Source: Nocardia concava NBRC 100430 | Lineage (GTDB): Bacteria > Actinomycetota > Actinomycetes > Mycobacteriales > Mycobacteriaceae | NCBI RefSeq assembly: GCF_000308815.1 | Contig: NZ_BAFX01000195.1 | Coordinates: forward strand, 1-45,266 | Direction of reading: 5' to 3' | DNA length: 45,266 nt | Made by a program: the position numbers and the translations under genes | Notes under the pieces: model-generated | The model's input: the letters and a program-made list of their open reading frames with translations, nothing else | Told to the model about the DNA's origin: nothing | Databases searched by the model: none | In this document: piece after piece, positions 6,782-16,158 of the stretch | How the letters are laid out: every line of letters starts with the position of its first letter | Position numbering within the stretch: the first letter of the stretch is position 1

Positions 6782-9700
6782 TCAGCGGGTTTGGGTGGGG
6801 TCGGGGGCGGCCATGATGGGGGTGTCGTTCACCCAGCCCCACCGGTCCTCGATACGGACCTCGGGGGTGGCGGCGGGGGCGTCGACATACGGTGTGAGGC
6901 GCTGTAATTCGCCCCAGTCGCGGGTCCAGTCGTGGTCGAGGTAGGCGGGGATGGGCTGGGACTTCAGGAGGAGGGTGGTCCAGCCGACGGGGCCGCCGCC
7001 CGCGTCGCCCTGCCAGGTTTCGGAGACCTGGGAGTTCAGTTTGTCGGGGAGGATGCGCCAGGACGGGAGTTGGGCCAGGCCGTCGCGGTGATCGAGGGGG
7101 TGCTGGCATGGGAAGGCCAGGCCCACATGGAAGTCGGTGAGGACGGGGGCGTCGTGGCCGACCATTTCGTCGAGGGTGACGAGGTGGGGTAGGCGGGGTG
7201 GGGTGAGGGCCAGCCATTGTTTGCCGGTGGGGTCGTCGGTCTTGGCTACCAGGCGAATCGCGTTGGTCCCGGCGGGGATTCGGTCCAGGGCGATGGGGAG
7301 GTTGCGCCAGCCGGGGGCGCCGCCGACGTTCGGCGGGGTGAGGTCGCCGAGGGGTTGGACGGTGCCGTCGTCGGCGCGGTGAGCGAATTCCAGGCGCAGT
7401 CGCGCGCCGTCGATCTGGTGGCCGTTGTCCTCGGCGGCGATGCGTCCGGCGACGGTCAGGATCAGGACGTGGTAGCTCGGATCCTGTTGTGCCGCAGCCA
7501 GATCCATGCGGTACCACTGCGTGGTCAGGTGCGCGGGCTGGGGCTGGGGCTGGGCGGTGGTGTAGCTGCCCAGGACGGGGGTCCGTTTGGGGTCGAGGCC
7601 GTACGGGAGGGCGACCGTGCTGCCATTGATGCCGGGCTCGGGCTTGGGCTTGTCGGCGGGGCCGCCGCCGGGAGGCGGAGTCTTCTGGCCGCCACCGCCA
7701 CCGCTGGTACCGCCGCCGGGTCCAGCGCCCTCGGGGGCGAGGTCGCCGACGCCGTTGGCGGTGAATCCGCTGTTCTCGGCGGCAAGTCCGTCGGCCGCCG
7801 CGCCGGTGTACGGCGTGAGCAGGGAATCCTCGGGCTTGTTCTCCACCAGCACGTCATCGGCCATGGCGCACGGATGACCCTGGAGCGCACGGAGATTCGA
7901 GAGTGCGACCGAGTACGCGGGGTACTGCGACCAGGCCGCCGAGGCCATCGTGCCGACCTCGAACAGCACCAGGACGGCGGCGGCCAGCGTGAGCGGGCGG
8001 ATGGCGATCCGGTCGAAAGGCTTTGCGGGCGAGCCGCTCTCGCGATACGGCTCGCGGTAGTACTGCCACGCCGCGACCACCAGGCACAGCGCGCCCAGGC
8101 CGAAGACGAACGAGGCGACGGTCGTCCCGCCGAGCACCGGCGCGCGATCGGGCCAGCGGACTCCGTAGCCGGACACGTACCACCAGCCGTTGGAGCCGGT
8201 GAAGCAGAACGCCACCAGGAACAGCACCGCCGCCGCGAACAGCGAACGCAGGTAGCGCACGCGAATACCGTTGCCGCCCACCGTGACTGCCGTCACCGCC
8301 GCCAGCGCGGCGGCCAGCCCGGCGTAGACGCCGAAGTGATGGGTCCACTTGGTCGGGGTGAAGGCCATGAGCAGCAGCGACATGGCCGCGATGCCGAGCA
8401 CCCGGGCGACGGGGCCGCGTGAGGTGTCGGGAATTCGTCCGCCCTTGCGCAGTACGACCGCGAAACACACGCCCAGGCACAGCAGCATGGCGAGGACGCC
8501 GAAGCGTCGCGACAGTGAACCGTCCGGGGTCAGCGACAAGAGCGAGATCCAGCGGGTGGGCTCGTCCGGCCAGGAGAGGTTGGGGCCGACCAGTTTTCGC
8601 ACCCGGGTGGCTTCCAGCACCGACGCGATGGTCTGGTCGGCGAAGACCACGGTCAGCACCAGTGTTCCCGCCGTCAGCACCGGCGCAATCCGCGCGAGAT
8701 ATCCCAGGGGGCGGCTGGATTCGGTGCGGACCTGGGCGACCAGGATCCCCAGCACCCGCCGCGAACCGGCGAAGAGCGCGGCCAGGCAGATCAATCCGGA
8801 GGGTCCGGCGGCCAGTGAGAACGCCGCGATCAATACCGCGACGGCGGCAGGCAGCAGTCGCCGGGTGGCGATGGCCCGCTCGATGGAGCACCAGGTCAAC
8901 AGTGCACCCAGTGCGATCAGCGGTTCGGGTCGCAGGCCGTTGTTGTAGGGCAGCCACAGCGCCTGGAACACCAGCGCCGCCGTCCACCGCGCCCCGGCCC
9001 CGCTGCGCACGCGGGAACCCAGGCGCGGCAGCACTTCCCGGCTCACCACCCACCAGCACAGGATTCCGGCCAGCAGCGCGGGCATGCGCATCCACAGGCT
9101 CGCATCGGTGAGCCGCGTCATCTGCGCGAGCAACTCGTACGGCCACCCGAACGGCGCCTCGGCGACCCCGTACCAGCGGTAATAGTTGGCGGTGTATCCG
9201 GCGTACTTGGAAACCCTTGCCATGGTGAGGATGTAGCCGTCATCGGAGGTATTGGCCCCGACCACATGCCACACGCCGAGCGTGATCAGCACGAGCGCAT
9301 CGGTCAGCGTGAACCGCCACCAGCGCGCGGGCAGGAACCGCCGCCTGCGCCGACCATCGGCGGCATCGATGAAATACAGGCACACGAGCGCGATCAGCGT
9401 GCACAACACCGCACCCGCCATGGCCGCGAGCTTCAATGCACTCGGACTCGACGAGAACCGCGTATCGATATCGGCATGCAGCCGAGCATCACTGAGCCGC
9501 GTGCGATCGAGATCGGTGTACACACCGACGATCTGGGGCCGCACATCCTTCTCGATGACGGTCCGCATCGGCGAACCGTCCGGCCGATTCAACCCGGTCA
9601 GTTCCGCAGTGGTGGCAGATGCGGTCGAATGCACCACGAGCGCACCACAACCCGCATGTGGTGCGATATTCGGAGTCACCCCAGCTCCAGCGCCAGGCCC

Positions 9701-10495
9701 GATCGCTGTATTCGCACCAGGGTCGGTGCTGCTCGCGGGTGGTGTCGGTGCGTCGGCGGGCGGCGTGCTTCCGGGTGGCGGAGTCGCGCCCGGGGGTGGT
9801 GTCGCGCCCGGGGGTGGTGTCGCGCCCGGGGGTGGTGTCGCGCCCGGGGGTGGTGTCGCGCCCGCGGGTGGTGTGGCTCCGGATGCAGGGTTCGAGCCAT
9901 TCGGCGGAGTTACCCCGGCGGGCGGTTTTGCGCCGGAAGGCGGTGTGGCTCCGGGGGATTGGTTCCCGCCGGTCGGCGGTACTGCACCGGCAGGTGGGCT
10001 CGCGCCCGGCGTCGGGGTCGGTGTGGCGGTGGGTGATGGCGTTACGCCGGAGGGCGTGGTGATTGCCGGTTCGGAAGCTGTTCCGACGCCGGTCATTTCG
10101 AAGACCGATGCAGTGAGGAGGGGGATGCTGCGCAGGGTCACCGAGAGGGTGCGGCCGGTGCCGGGCTTGTCCTCGATCCGGGCGATCAGGCCCTTGGCCT
10201 CACCGCCGGGCGCCTGGGTGGGCACGGTCGAGAGGATGGTCCCGCTCGGGACGTCGCGCAGCACCGCGCACGGCACGCTCACATCCAGCGACAGCGGCAC
10301 GTAATCCACCAACGGCGCGGTCAGCTGCACCGCCTGCGCCTGCGGCCATTCGATACTCGCCCGATCCTGCCGAACCGGCAGCAGCGGCGTGAGCACCGCC
10401 AAGACAACACCGAGCACCCCCGCTATGAGGGCGATCAGTCGAATTCGGAAATCTCCCCCGGAAACTGAACGCACGAACGCCGATGCTAGCCACAA
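6782..10495 (-). CDS. Emb-type arabinosyltransferase with Pro-rich insert
   Basis: A 1237-residue integral membrane GT-C glycosyltransferase of the EmbA/EmbB/EmbC family, which adds arabinose from decaprenyl-phosphoarabinose to arabinogalactan or lipoarabinomannan. The N-terminal block (LTPLLPVRQDRASIEWPQ, then TAPLV and SVPC) is typical, and ANTSDDGYILTMARVS carries the catalytic acidic pair at about D418-D419. About 13 membrane helices follow, then a large outer C-terminal domain. Mycobacterial Emb proteins are near 1,100 residues; the excess comes from a Pro/Gly/Thr-rich insert (residues about 146-275) and a second Gly/Pro-rich loop near 920-955. The start is uncertain: TTG at 10495 or GTG at 10474. 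No other emb gene lies alongside. Confidence 0.9.
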   Translation of the reverse strand: MWLASAFVRSVSGGDFRIRLIALIAGVLGVVLAVLTPLLPVRQDRASIEWPQAQAVQLTAPLVDYVPLSLDVSVPCAVLRDVPSGTILSTVPTQAPGGEAKGLIARIEDKPGTGRTLSVTLRSIPLLTASVFEMTGVGTASEPAITTPSGVTPSPTATPTPTPGASPPAGAVPPTGGNQSPGATPPSGAKPPAGVTPPNGSNPASGATPPAGATPPPGATPPPGATPPPGATPPPGATPPPGSTPPADAPTPPASSTDPGANTAIGPGAGAGVTPNIAPHAGCGALVVHSTASATTAELTGLNRPDGSPMRTVIEKDVRPQIVGVYTDLDRTRLSDARLHADIDTRFSSSPSALKLAAMAGAVLCTLIALVCLYFIDAADGRRRRRFLPARWWRFTLTDALVLITLGVWHVVGANTSDDGYILTMARVSKYAGYTANYYRWYGVAEAPFGWPYELLAQMTRLTDASLWMRMPALLAGILCWWVVSREVLPRLGSRVRSGAGARWTAALVFQALWLPYNNGLRPEPLIALGALLTWCSIERAIATRRLLPAAVAVLIAAFSLAAGPSGLICLAALFAGSRRVLGILVAQVRTESSRPLGYLARIAPVLTAGTLVLTVVFADQTIASVLEATRVRKLVGPNLSWPDEPTRWISLLSLTPDGSLSRRFGVLAMLLCLGVCFAVVLRKGGRIPDTSRGPVARVLGIAAMSLLLMAFTPTKWTHHFGVYAGLAAALAAVTAVTVGGNGIRVRYLRSLFAAAVLFLVAFCFTGSNGWWYVSGYGVRWPDRAPVLGGTTVASFVFGLGALCLVVAAWQYYREPYRESGSPAKPFDRIAIRPLTLAAAVLVLFEVGTMASAAWSQYPAYSVALSNLRALQGHPCAMADDVLVENKPEDSLLTPYTGAAADGLAAENSGFTANGVGDLAPEGAGPGGGTSGGGGGQKTPPPGGGPADKPKPEPGINGSTVALPYGLDPKRTPVLGSYTTAQPQPQPAHLTTQWYRMDLAAAQQDPSYHVLILTVAGRIAAEDNGHQIDGARLRLEFAHRADDGTVQPLGDLTPPNVGGAPGWRNLPIALDRIPAGTNAIRLVAKTDDPTGKQWLALTPPRLPHLVTLDEMVGHDAPVLTDFHVGLAFPCQHPLDHRDGLAQLPSWRILPDKLNSQVSETWQGDAGGGPVGWTTLLLKSQPIPAYLDHDWTRDWGELQRLTPYVDAPAATPEVRIEDRWGWVNDTPIMAAPDPTQTR
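9783..9872. repeat. Five tandem 18-bp repeats inside the emb gene
   Basis: Five head-to-tail copies of GTCGCGCCCGGGGGTGGT (plus strand) cover 90 bases. Copies 1-4 are identical and copy 5 has one change. They encode TPPPGA-type repeats on the minus strand. Units are in frame, so copy number could change by slippage without breaking the gene. Confidence 0.95.
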
Positions 10496-10556
10496 CGTCG
10501 GCGAACTTCACCGCCGAATAATCGGGCCGGTACGTATGCGATCGCGCCTAGGGGCT

Positions 10557-10587
10557 TGAAGTGAACGAAACGGTTTCGTACACTTCA
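10557..10587. promoter_or_regulatory. TetR operator and promoter of the esterase gene
   Basis: A 31-bp inverted repeat: left arm TGAAGTGAACGAAAC, central G, right arm matching at 14 of 15 positions. A sigma70-type promoter lies within it: TTGAAG at 10556-10561, a 17-bp spacer, and TACACT at 10579-10584. A bound repressor would block the promoter. A second copy of the same operator lies at 11494-11524 before the TetR gene, which makes that TetR the probable binder. Confidence 0.8.
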
Positions 10588-10605
10588 GGTCCGGAGGTGA
10601 TCGAA

Positions 10606-11496
10606 ATGCCAAGTGTCAGAGCCCGTCTGCTCATCGCGGCCATGCGTGCACTCCGCGTCCGCAATGCGATCGACGGCCCCGAGCGCATCCGCCGCACCAT
10701 CGCCGCGGATCGGAAGAAGGGCCCGGCCACACCGTCGGCACTGCATCGAGCGGGCCTGTCCGTGGGGGAGGAGACAGTCGACGGCTTCACCGTCTACACG
10801 GTCGATCCGCGCTCCGGCCGCTCCGACCGGCGAGTGCTCTATCTCCACGGCGGCGGCTGGTGCCGCCCGATCACCGACCCGCACTGGGAGTTGATCGCGA
10901 AACTCGTGGACCTGTTGGACTGTTCGTTCATCGTGCCGATGTACCCGCTCGCACCGGAGCACACGGCTCGGGAAACCCACGCCTGGCTGCTGTCGCTGTA
11001 TGCCGACCGAGCGCCCGGCACGGAACTCACCCTGATGGGCGATTCCTCCGGCGGCAACCTGGCCCTGTCGCTGGCCATGCGGGCCCGCGACCACGGCCTC
11101 CCGAAACCGGCTCGCCTGGTACTGCTCTCGCCCGCACTGGACGCGACCGTCGCCGATCCGGCCATCGACGAACTCGACCCGCTCGACCCGGTCGTCCCCG
11201 CCCGCGGCCTGCGCACGCTGACCCGCATGTTCGCCGGCGACGTCGATCTGCGCGACCCGCTGGTCAGCCCGCTGCTCGGCACACTCGAAGGCCTCCCGCC
11301 CATCGCCCTGTTCATCGGCACCCGCGAAATCCTCAACGCCGACGCCCAGCGCCTGCGAAAACTGGCCGCCGAGCAGGACTTCTCGCTGACCTGGCACGAA
11401 TACCCCGGCATGCCGCACGTCTGGCCGCTGTTTCCGATCCCCGAAGCCCAGCGCGCACTCGCCGATATCGTCGCCTTCGTCACCGGCGGTGTTTGA
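10606..11496 (+). CDS. HSL-family alpha/beta hydrolase (esterase)
   Basis: A 296-residue esterase of the hormone-sensitive lipase family. The oxyanion-hole motif HGGGW begins at H81, the nucleophile elbow GDSSG carries S147, and the catalytic His is H271 in YPGMPHVWP. It likely cleaves a small ester or lactone in the cytoplasm, since no signal peptide is present. The ATG at 10606 is chosen for its ribosome binding site (GGAGGT at 10593-10598); an upstream GTG at 10561 lies inside the promoter and is not credible. It precedes the TetR gene and FAD hydroxylase on the same strand, so it probably works in the same degradation pathway. Confidence 0.9.
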   Translation: MPSVRARLLIAAMRALRVRNAIDGPERIRRTIAADRKKGPATPSALHRAGLSVGEETVDGFTVYTVDPRSGRSDRRVLYLHGGGWCRPITDPHWELIAKLVDLLDCSFIVPMYPLAPEHTARETHAWLLSLYADRAPGTELTLMGDSSGGNLALSLAMRARDHGLPKPARLVLLSPALDATVADPAIDELDPLDPVVPARGLRTLTRMFAGDVDLRDPLVSPLLGTLEGLPPIALFIGTREILNADAQRLRKLAAEQDFSLTWHEYPGMPHVWPLFPIPEAQRALADIVAFVTGGV

Positions 11497-11524
11497 AGTG
11501 TACGAAACCGATTCGTACCCTTCG
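11494..11524. promoter_or_regulatory. Second TetR operator and promoter, before the TetR gene
   Basis: A 31-bp inverted repeat (arms match at 12 of 15 positions) with left arm TGAAGTGTACGAAAC, nearly identical to the site at 10557. TTGAAG at 11493-11498 and TACCCT at 11516-11521 are spaced by 17 bp, and the TetR ATG lies 6 nt past the -10, so the mRNA is probably leaderless. The esterase stop codon is the first three bases of the operator. Confidence 0.8.
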
Positions 11525-11527
11525 ACC

Positions 11528-12103
11528 ATGGTTCGAGGACAACAGCGGGTCGACGCGATCCTGGCCGCCACCATGGATCTGCTCGCCGAGAGCGGCTACC
11601 CGGCGCTCACCATGGACGCCGTGGCCGCGCGCGCCAGCGCCAGCAAGGCCACCATCTACCGCCGCTGGCGCAACAAGGCCCAGCTGGTGAAGGCCGCCCT
11701 GGACGCTTACGACGCCCAGCACAATGCCGATATCCCCGACACCGGCACCCTGCGCGGCGACCTGGTGGCGGTGCTGGAGGCCCTGCGCGTCAAGGATTCC
11801 GAGCGCATGACCGCCCTGATCGGCGGCCTGATCGCCGCCATGCGCCACGATCCCGAACTGGCGGCCGCGCTGCACGAGCACCTGGACAACGAGGAACTGT
11901 CCCCGTTCCACGACGCCCTGCATCGCGCCATCGACCGCGGCGACCTGCCCGCCGACACCGACACCGAACTTATCCATGACGTGGCCGAGGCCATGATCAC
12001 GCGCCGTATGCAGATCGGCACCCCCTTCGACGACGCCTTCATCACCCGCCTCGTCGACGACGTGCTGCTGGTTCTGCTCGATCATCGAGGAACTCCACCA
12101 TGA
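11528..12103 (+). CDS. TetR/AcrR-family transcriptional repressor
   Basis: A 191-residue regulator with an N-terminal TetR helix-turn-helix (residues about 8-55; TMDAVAARASASKATIYRRW is the recognition region) and a helical ligand-binding C-terminal domain of the TetR_C type. Its ATG directly follows an operator that is duplicated before the upstream esterase, so it probably represses both its own promoter and the esterase. The stop overlaps the start of the FAD hydroxylase gene (ATGA), so the two are co-transcribed and translationally coupled. The inducer is probably an aromatic compound handled by the hydroxylase, but that is inferred. Confidence 0.9.
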   Translation: MVRGQQRVDAILAATMDLLAESGYPALTMDAVAARASASKATIYRRWRNKAQLVKAALDAYDAQHNADIPDTGTLRGDLVAVLEALRVKDSERMTALIGGLIAAMRHDPELAAALHEHLDNEELSPFHDALHRAIDRGDLPADTDTELIHDVAEAMITRRMQIGTPFDDAFITRLVDDVLLVLLDHRGTPP

Positions 12104-13503
12104 CCGTTCTCATCGTCGGCGCCGGGCCGACCGGACTGACCCTCGCCTGCGACCTGGCCCGCCGAAATGTGCCGTGCCGCATAGTCGACAAGGCCGCCGG
12201 GGTCTTCCCCGGCTCCCGCGCCAAGGGCCTGCAACCGCGCACCCTCGAGGTCTTCGACGACCTGGGCGTCATCGACGCGGTGCTGGCCGGCGGTGAGCCC
12301 TTCCCGAAATTCCGTCTCTACCAGGGCCGCGACGTGGTCTGGGAGCGCTCGGTCGCCGAAATGCTGGGCGCACCAGGGCTTGTCGCCTCACCCGCCGTGC
12401 CCTATCCCGAGACCTGGCTCATCCCGCAGTGGCGGACCGAGGAGATCCTGCACGCCCGCCTGGTCGAACTCGGCGGCCGCGTCGAATGGAACACCGAAAT
12501 CCTCGATGTCACACAGGATTCCACCGGCGTCACCGCGCGCACCGCATCCGGCGACCTCCGCGCCAACTACCTCGTCGCCGCCGACGGCGGCCACAGCACC
12601 GTCCGCAAGGCGCTCGGCATCGGCTTCGAGGGCGATACCTTCGAGACCGAACGCACCCTGATCGGCGACGTCCGCGCCGAGGGTCTCGACGGCCGGTTCT
12701 GCCACATCCTCACCGGCAACGGCAATGTGGGCAAACGGTTCTCGCTGTGGAACCTGCCCGACAGCGACTACTACCAGTTCGTCGCCTCGATGCCCGCCGA
12801 CCAGGCGCCGGAGCTGAGCCTCGACGCCGTGCGCCAACTTTGTCGGGACCGTTCCGGGCGCACCGACATCCACCTGCACGATCTGCGCTGGATCTCGCTC
12901 TACCGCGTGAACGCCCGCATGGTCGACCGCTACCAGGTAGGCCGGGTTCTCCTGGCGGGCGACGCCGCCCACGTGCATTCCTCGGCGGGTGGCCAGGGCC
13001 TCAATACCGGCGTCCAGGATGCCTACAACCTAGGCTGGAAACTGGCCGCCGTGCAGTCCGGCGCGGACCCGCAACTCCTGGAAACCTATGCCGCCGAACG
13101 CATGCCGGTCGCCGCGAACGTGCTGGGCCTGAGCACACTCCTGCACCGCCAGGACTTCCACGGCGGCGGCGCACCCGCCATCCACCAGCTCGACATCAGC
13201 TACCGCAACGGCCCCCTCGCCCTCGACGACCGCGCCGACCCGGGTACCCTCCGCGCCGGTGACCGCGCCCCCGACGGCTTATCCACCTCCGGCACAAGAC
13301 TTTTCGACTACTTCCGCGGCCCCCACCCCACCCTGCTGACCTTCGACGCCCCCGCGCCGGACTTCGACGTTCCCGTGCTCCCCATGTCCTCCTCCGAGGG
13401 CTACGACATCTGCCCGGGCACCTACGTCCTGGTCCGCCCCGACGGCTATCTCGGTGCGATCAGCGAATCCGCCGAAGTCATCGGCAAATACCTGAACCGC
13501 TGA
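12100..13503 (+). CDS. FAD-dependent aromatic hydroxylase (PheA/TfdB type)
   Basis: A 467-residue flavoprotein monooxygenase. The N-terminal dinucleotide fold is VLIVGAGPTGLTLACDLARR, DGGHSTVRKALG is the DG motif, and GDAAHVHSSAGGQGLNTGVQ is the FAD-ribityl GD motif. Class A hydroxylases of this type use NAD(P)H and O2 to hydroxylate phenols or polyketide-like aromatics. The C-terminal thioredoxin-like domain is short. It overlaps the TetR gene by 4 bases and is therefore under the same operators. The substrate is unknown; either catabolism or antibiotic inactivation is possible. Confidence 0.88.
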   Translation: MTVLIVGAGPTGLTLACDLARRNVPCRIVDKAAGVFPGSRAKGLQPRTLEVFDDLGVIDAVLAGGEPFPKFRLYQGRDVVWERSVAEMLGAPGLVASPAVPYPETWLIPQWRTEEILHARLVELGGRVEWNTEILDVTQDSTGVTARTASGDLRANYLVAADGGHSTVRKALGIGFEGDTFETERTLIGDVRAEGLDGRFCHILTGNGNVGKRFSLWNLPDSDYYQFVASMPADQAPELSLDAVRQLCRDRSGRTDIHLHDLRWISLYRVNARMVDRYQVGRVLLAGDAAHVHSSAGGQGLNTGVQDAYNLGWKLAAVQSGADPQLLETYAAERMPVAANVLGLSTLLHRQDFHGGGAPAIHQLDISYRNGPLALDDRADPGTLRAGDRAPDGLSTSGTRLFDYFRGPHPTLLTFDAPAPDFDVPVLPMSSSEGYDICPGTYVLVRPDGYLGAISESAEVIGKYLNR

Positions 13504-13617
13504 CGCCCTCGACATGGCTCCCCGCGGTTCAGCGGCGATCCTTCCCGGGTGCTCTATGGTTTGTGCGGGCAATCGATGGGTAGGCAGAGTACGCGGAAAT
13601 CGGACTCGGGAGTGGCG

Positions 13618-15120
13618 ATGTCGGAGGTGCTCGAAGGCGGAGTGGTGCGGACCCTGGTGCCCGCCCGGATCGATCGGTTGCCCTGGTCGAGATTCCACAC
13701 CCGCCTGGTGGCGGCGCTCGGGGTGGCGTGGATCCTGGACGGGCTGGAGATCACGGTGGCCAGCGCGGTCGCCGACACCCTGACCAAACCCGAGACGCTG
13801 CACATGTCCTCGGCCGCGGTCGGGCTCATCGCGACGGTGTACCTGGCCGGTGAGGTGGTCGGTGCGCTGGTGTTCGGGAACCTCTCGGATCGGCTGGGGC
13901 GGCGGAAGCTGTTCCTGGTCACCCTGGGCGTGTACCTGGTCGGAAGCGGGCTCACCGCCGCCACTTTGGGCAACGGCGCGGGCTGGGTAGCGTTCCTCTA
14001 CATCACCCGGTTCATCGCCGGCACCGGTATCGGCGGCGAGTACGCGGCCATCAATTCGGCCATCGACGAACTGATTCCGGCGCGGTACCGCGGGCGGGTC
14101 GATATCGCCGTGAACGGAACCTATTGGGCCGGAGCGATCATCGGCACGCTGGGCACCTTCATCCTGCTCAACCACATGAGCCTGTCGCTGGGCTGGCGGC
14201 TCGGATTCCTGATCGGCCCGGTGCTGGGCCTGGTGATCCTGGTCGTGCGCAGGCATCTGCCGGAGAGCCCGCGCTGGCAGATCATGCACGGGCGCGCACG
14301 GGAGGCCGAGGAATCGATCGAGGAGATCGAGCGGGACGTGGCGGCGACGGGCGTGGAGTTGCCGCCGGTCGACGAGTCGCGCGCGATGGAGGTGAAACCG
14401 ACCGATCGGATCGGCTATGTGGCGCTGACCCGGGTGCTGTTCCGGGAGTATCCGCGCCGCGCCATCCTCGGCGCGAGCCTGATGATCAGCCAGTCGTTCC
14501 TGTACAACGCCATCTTCTTCACCTACACGCTGGTGCTCGGCAAGTTCTACGGTGTGCCATCGGAATCGACGCCCATCTATCTGATCGCCTTCGCGGTCGG
14601 TAATCTGGTCGGACCACTGACCATCGGGCATCTCTTCGACACCATCGGCCGCCGTCGCATGATCGCCGGAACCTATCTGCTTTCCGGTGTGCTGCTGGCA
14701 ATTTCGGCGGTGCTGTTCTACACCGGCGTCCTCAATGCCATCACCCAGACCATCTGCTGGTGCGTCATCTTCTTCTTCGCCTCGGCGGGTGCGAGTTCGG
14801 CCTATCTGACCGTGAGCGAGATCTTCCCGCTGGAGGTGCGCGCCAAGGCGATCGCCGTATTCTTCGCCATCGCACAGTGTTTCGGCGCACTCGGGCCGGT
14901 CATCTACGGTGCGCTGATCGGGGACGGCGAGTACCCGGGCCGGTTGTTCCTCGGATACCTGCTCGGCGCGGCCGTCATGATCGCGGGCGGGCTGATCGCC
15001 TGGTTCCTCGCGGTCGACGCCGAGGGCCGCTCACTGGAGGACATCGCACTGCCCCTGGCGGCCGCCAACCGCAAGGGGCCGACCCGGGCGGAGGGTGCGG
15101 GCGCACCGTTCTCGACCTGA
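13618..15120 (+). CDS. MFS transporter
   Basis: A 500-residue major facilitator superfamily permease with about 12 membrane helices. The loop 2-3 motif is GNLSDRLGRRK and its repeat is GHLFDTIGRRR, both classic MFS signatures; RFIAGTGIGGEYAAINSAID resembles the metabolite:H+ symporter and sugar-porter branches, and PESPRW is a sugar-porter-like motif after helix 6. The cytoplasmic central loop is acidic (EAEESIEEIERDV). The ATG at 13618 has GGGAG just upstream. It lies 114 nt past the FAD hydroxylase on the same strand and could import that pathway's substrate, but it may have its own promoter. Confidence 0.85.
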   Translation: MSEVLEGGVVRTLVPARIDRLPWSRFHTRLVAALGVAWILDGLEITVASAVADTLTKPETLHMSSAAVGLIATVYLAGEVVGALVFGNLSDRLGRRKLFLVTLGVYLVGSGLTAATLGNGAGWVAFLYITRFIAGTGIGGEYAAINSAIDELIPARYRGRVDIAVNGTYWAGAIIGTLGTFILLNHMSLSLGWRLGFLIGPVLGLVILVVRRHLPESPRWQIMHGRAREAEESIEEIERDVAATGVELPPVDESRAMEVKPTDRIGYVALTRVLFREYPRRAILGASLMISQSFLYNAIFFTYTLVLGKFYGVPSESTPIYLIAFAVGNLVGPLTIGHLFDTIGRRRMIAGTYLLSGVLLAISAVLFYTGVLNAITQTICWCVIFFFASAGASSAYLTVSEIFPLEVRAKAIAVFFAIAQCFGALGPVIYGALIGDGEYPGRLFLGYLLGAAVMIAGGLIAWFLAVDAEGRSLEDIALPLAAANRKGPTRAEGAGAPFST

Positions 15121-15143
15121 GTTCGATACGCCCGCAGTGGATC

Positions 15144-16157
15144 TCAGCCGACGATGGACTTCATCCAGTCCTTGACGACGGCGTGATAGTCACGCGTATT
15201 CGGGGCAAGGTTGATGGCATGCCCGCTGTCCGGCAGCACATAGGTGCGCAGCTTGGCGGCAGGCCCGAAGTACGGGCTCTCCGCGGCCTGCAATGCGGCG
15301 CTGTCGGTGCAGATGCCGAAGCCCGGTCCGCAGGCCAGGCGGTCCCGGCCGCCGTTCACCAGCAGCACCGGGACGTTCATCAGGCTGGACTGGCCGGGCA
15401 GGGTGGTCAGCAGGCCGTCGGGATACTCGCTGAGCGAGAAGGTCTCCTTGGTCGCCTCGTCGAGAGCCACCACCTGCGGGTCCGGATTCAGGCCGTAGAA
15501 ATTGGCGGCGCGGGTGCCGGGGCGGGCCACCAGATAGCCGGAATCGTAACCGCGCCCGGCGAATCCGGGCTCGTCGATGGCCGAATGATAGGTGCCGATG
15601 ACGCCGAGGACATCGGGCACGCTGAGGGTGTGGGAGTAGCCGGTCAGGATGACGCCGTCGACATCGTGATAGCCGATCTGCTCCATCATGGAGGTGCTGG
15701 AGGTGAGCGAATGCCCGGCCGTGACGACCTTGGTGAAGGGCGCGTTCCCGGCCAGCCCGGCGCGCAGGGACTGCACGATGACGTGCAGCGCGTCCGAGGT
15801 TCCGGTGGCCGTCAGCGAGAGACTGGGCGGTCGGCTACTTGCGCCGTTGCCGAGCCGGTCCGCCACCAGCGTCGCGTAACCGGCCCGGTTCATGTCCTCC
15901 CGGAAGTTGTACGTATCAGGCTGATACGGGAAATCCCAGTAGACATGGTTGTAATTGGACCCCGACATCAGGACCATGACCGCGTCGGTCGGCCCGTCCG
16001 GCAGACACAGCGTGCCCGCCAGGGTGCCCTGGGACACCTGGAAACTGACGTCCTGACAGTGGCCGGCCGCCTGCGGATCGGCATGGGCCAGGCCCGGGGT
16101 GAAGCTGAGCAGGGTCGTGGCCGCGCCGACGGCCAGCGTCCGGAGTAAGGTGCGCAC
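15144..16157 (-). CDS. Secreted alpha/beta hydrolase
   Basis: A 337-residue exported hydrolase. Residues 1-26 are a signal peptide (MRTLLRTLAVGAATTLLSFT, then PGLAHA). The nucleophile elbow is GHSLT with S150, and the late His is in PDSGHAINLAPN. Conserved NYNHVYWDFPYQPDTYNFRE and ADRLGNGASSRPPS blocks are typical of a family of actinobacterial secreted hydrolases of unknown substrate. The GTG at 16157 is one base past the stop of the upstream gene, so the two are translationally coupled. The downstream end lies 23 bases from the convergent MFS gene. Confidence 0.8.
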   Translation of the reverse strand: MRTLLRTLAVGAATTLLSFTPGLAHADPQAAGHCQDVSFQVSQGTLAGTLCLPDGPTDAVMVLMSGSNYNHVYWDFPYQPDTYNFREDMNRAGYATLVADRLGNGASSRPPSLSLTATGTSDALHVIVQSLRAGLAGNAPFTKVVTAGHSLTSSTSMMEQIGYHDVDGVILTGYSHTLSVPDVLGVIGTYHSAIDEPGFAGRGYDSGYLVARPGTRAANFYGLNPDPQVVALDEATKETFSLSEYPDGLLTTLPGQSSLMNVPVLLVNGGRDRLACGPGFGICTDSAALQAAESPYFGPAAKLRTYVLPDSGHAINLAPNTRDYHAVVKDWMKSIVG

Positions 16158-16158
16158 G

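Noticed and set aside
9783..9872. Tandem repeat considered as a CRISPR array
   Set aside because: Units are 18 bp with no spacers and are in frame inside the emb gene; it is a coding minisatellite.
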